Below, in pieces: positions 63,005-64,000 of a stretch of 64,000 nucleotides of DNA. Position 1 is the stretch's first letter, and each line of letters opens with the position of its first letter. The stretch comes from Crocinitomix catalasitica ATCC 23190 (GTDB lineage Bacteria; Bacteroidota; Bacteroidia; Flavobacteriales_D; Crocinitomicaceae): positions 1 through 64,000 of the forward strand of contig NZ_JHXV01000024.1 of the NCBI RefSeq assembly GCF_000621625.1. The letters run 5' to 3'. The position numbers were made by a program, and so were the translations under genes. The notes beneath the pieces were generated by a model. It made no database searches and had not been told where the DNA came from. It saw only the letters and a program-made list of their open reading frames with translations.

Positions 63005-64000
63005 TTATTTTAAATCGTATTCTTTTATTTTTCTGTACAAGGTTCTTTCAGAAATACCGAGGTCTTGCGCAGCATACTTTCTTTTACCTCTATGTTTCTC
63101 TAACGCTTTTTGAATAAGTTCTTTTTCTCTATCTTCAAGAGATAAAGATTCCTCTACCTCAATATGTTCTTCAAAATCATTATCAAAATCCGCAACAATT
63201 GGCGCTTGTTCTTCTTTTACACTTGAATATGAATCTTCAAGTAGTTTATTTCCTGAAGGAGAAATATCTTTATATAGCTTTTCTATAATGGCAGATCGAT
63301 CCTCAGTACTCAAATCTTGTTGATCTCCTTTCATTACCTTAATCACAAGTTTTTTTAACTCGGTCAAGTCGTTTCTCATATCGAAAAGAACTTTGTAAAG
63401 TAAATCTCGTTCGTTTAAACTTGTGCTAGATTGATCGTTCGCTAGTACAGGTAGATTTGTCTTTGCGTAATCGGGTAGATAATGATTTAGTATTTCACCA
63501 TCAATATCTCGAGCATTCTCTACTACTGAAATTTGTTCTGTGACGTTTTTTAATTGTCGAATATTACCAGGCCAGTTATAGTTAGATAACATCACTACAG
63601 CAGAATCACTCAGTTTAACTGGAGGCATTCTATATTTTTCAGCAAAGTCAGCCGCAAATTTTCTAAATAATAAATGAATATCATCTTTACGCTGTCTAAG
63701 GGGAGGTAGGTTAATCGGAACAGTGCTTAAACGATAGAATAAATCTTCTCGAAACTTACCAGTACTAATCGCTTGCGGCATGTTTTCATTGGTTGCAGCA
63801 ATAATTCGAACATCCGTTTTGATTGGTTTTGATGAACCAACTCTAATGAATTCACCCGTTTCCAATACTCTTAATAGACGAACTTGTGTTGTTAAAGGTA
63901 ATTCAGCAACTTCATCTAAAAAAATGGTTCCTTTATCGGCTACCTCAAAATATCCTTTACGTTGATCATGTGCACCTGTAAAGGAGCCTTTTTCATGCCC
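63005..64000 (-). CDS. Sigma-54-interacting transcriptional activator (partial, runs off right edge)
   Basis: The frame is open to the last base. It continues upstream of the TTG at 63865 with GHEKGSFTGA (the sigma-54-contact GAFTGA-type loop, here GSFTGA) and GTIFLDEVAELP (Walker B, at about 63900-63940), so the true start is outside the window. In view are the rest of the AAA+ domain (IRVGSSKPIKTDVRIIAATN, FREDLFYRLS, ALSNYNWPGN-like LSNYNWPGNIRQL) and the Fis-type helix-turn-helix at the C-terminus (KYAAQDLGISERTLYRKI). There is an extra charged linker between the two. It activates sigma-54 promoters; targets are unknown. Confidence 0.93.
   Translation of the reverse strand, partial: GHEKGSFTGAHDQRKGYFEVADKGTIFLDEVAELPLTTQVRLLRVLETGEFIRVGSSKPIKTDVRIIAATNENMPQAISTGKFREDLFYRLSTVPINLPPLRQRKDDIHLLFRKFAADFAEKYRMPPVKLSDSAVVMLSNYNWPGNIRQLKNVTEQISVVENARDIDGEILNHYLPDYAKTNLPVLANDQSSTSLNERDLLYKVLFDMRNDLTELKKLVIKVMKGDQQDLSTEDRSAIIEKLYKDISPSGNKLLEDSYSSVKEEQAPIVADFDNDFEEHIEVEESLSLEDREKELIQKALEKHRGKRKYAAQDLGISERTLYRKIKEYDLK

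Noticed and set aside
63005-63865. Complete 286-residue regulator starting at 63865
   Set aside because: The codon there is TTG and the frame continues upstream with GSFTGA and Walker B motifs of a sigma-54 activator; the gene is truncated by the window edge.

Overview
The window is AT-rich DNA from a Bacteroidota bacterium, most probably a member of the Flavobacteriales (a Crocinitomicaceae/Cryomorphaceae-like lineage is my guess). Signs of this are: a type IX secretion (T9SS) C-terminal sorting domain and SprB-type repeats; carboxypeptidase-regulatory-domain TonB receptors; an RprX/RprY-like two-component pair; promoters of the TTTG/TAnnTTTG type; starts without Shine-Dalgarno sequences; and the order sigma-54 regulator, lptE, a TPR-like gene, secG, groES, groEL. 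No rRNA, tRNA or CRISPR array was found.

Layout. 1-240 is the end of an ISAon1-type insertion sequence. 0.27-16 kb is a mixed accessory region: a WG-repeat protein, a DMT exporter, a TonB receptor divergent from a MarR regulator, a CpsB-type phosphatase, a lipoprotein/GNAT/Crp operon, a DinB-like protein, a SET-domain methyltransferase, a DUF3124 lipoprotein, an outer-membrane barrel protein and a ParE-type toxin-antitoxin pair. Its three gene-poor gaps (10.5-11.0, 14.7-15.2 and 15.7-16.1 kb) each hold a palindromic repeat-like element. 16-26.9 kb carries envelope genes of largely unknown function, in two convergent units: an LRR protein plus a hypothetical, facing a lipoprotein, a 1115-residue WG-repeat protein and an AsmA-like protein. 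The LRR protein and the lipoprotein share two domains, the first ZU5-like.

27-34.5 kb is a leftward nucleotide-sugar operon. Its gene set matches the Wbp route to a 2,3-diacetamido-glucuronic-acid-type sugar (dehydrogenase, WbpB, WbpE, WbpD), with UDP-glucose dehydrogenase, UDP-xylose synthase and a dTDP-glucose 4,6-dehydratase. 34.6-44.1 kb is mostly housekeeping: an outer-membrane barrel protein, waaA (Kdo transferase), a DUF4920 lipoprotein, csaA, the two-component pair, dodecin, an M23 peptidase, a coiled-coil protein, zapA and rny. 44.1-55.2 kb is a rightward polysaccharide cluster: a WbpP-type epimerase, two Wzy/WaaL-type membrane proteins, a Wzx flippase, four glycosyltransferases, a DegT aminotransferase and an initiating phosphoglycosyltransferase. 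It is followed by a large T9SS cargo protein (55.5-58.7 kb) and then the leftward groEL/groES/secG/lptE/sigma-54 block, which runs off the right edge.

How the parts fit: the two sugar clusters together can make, assemble, flip and polymerise a surface glycan. In Porphyromonas the Wbp pathway also makes the sugar that links T9SS cargo to the surface, and a T9SS cargo gene lies directly downstream of the assembly cluster. I infer that the sugar operon may serve the same purpose here.
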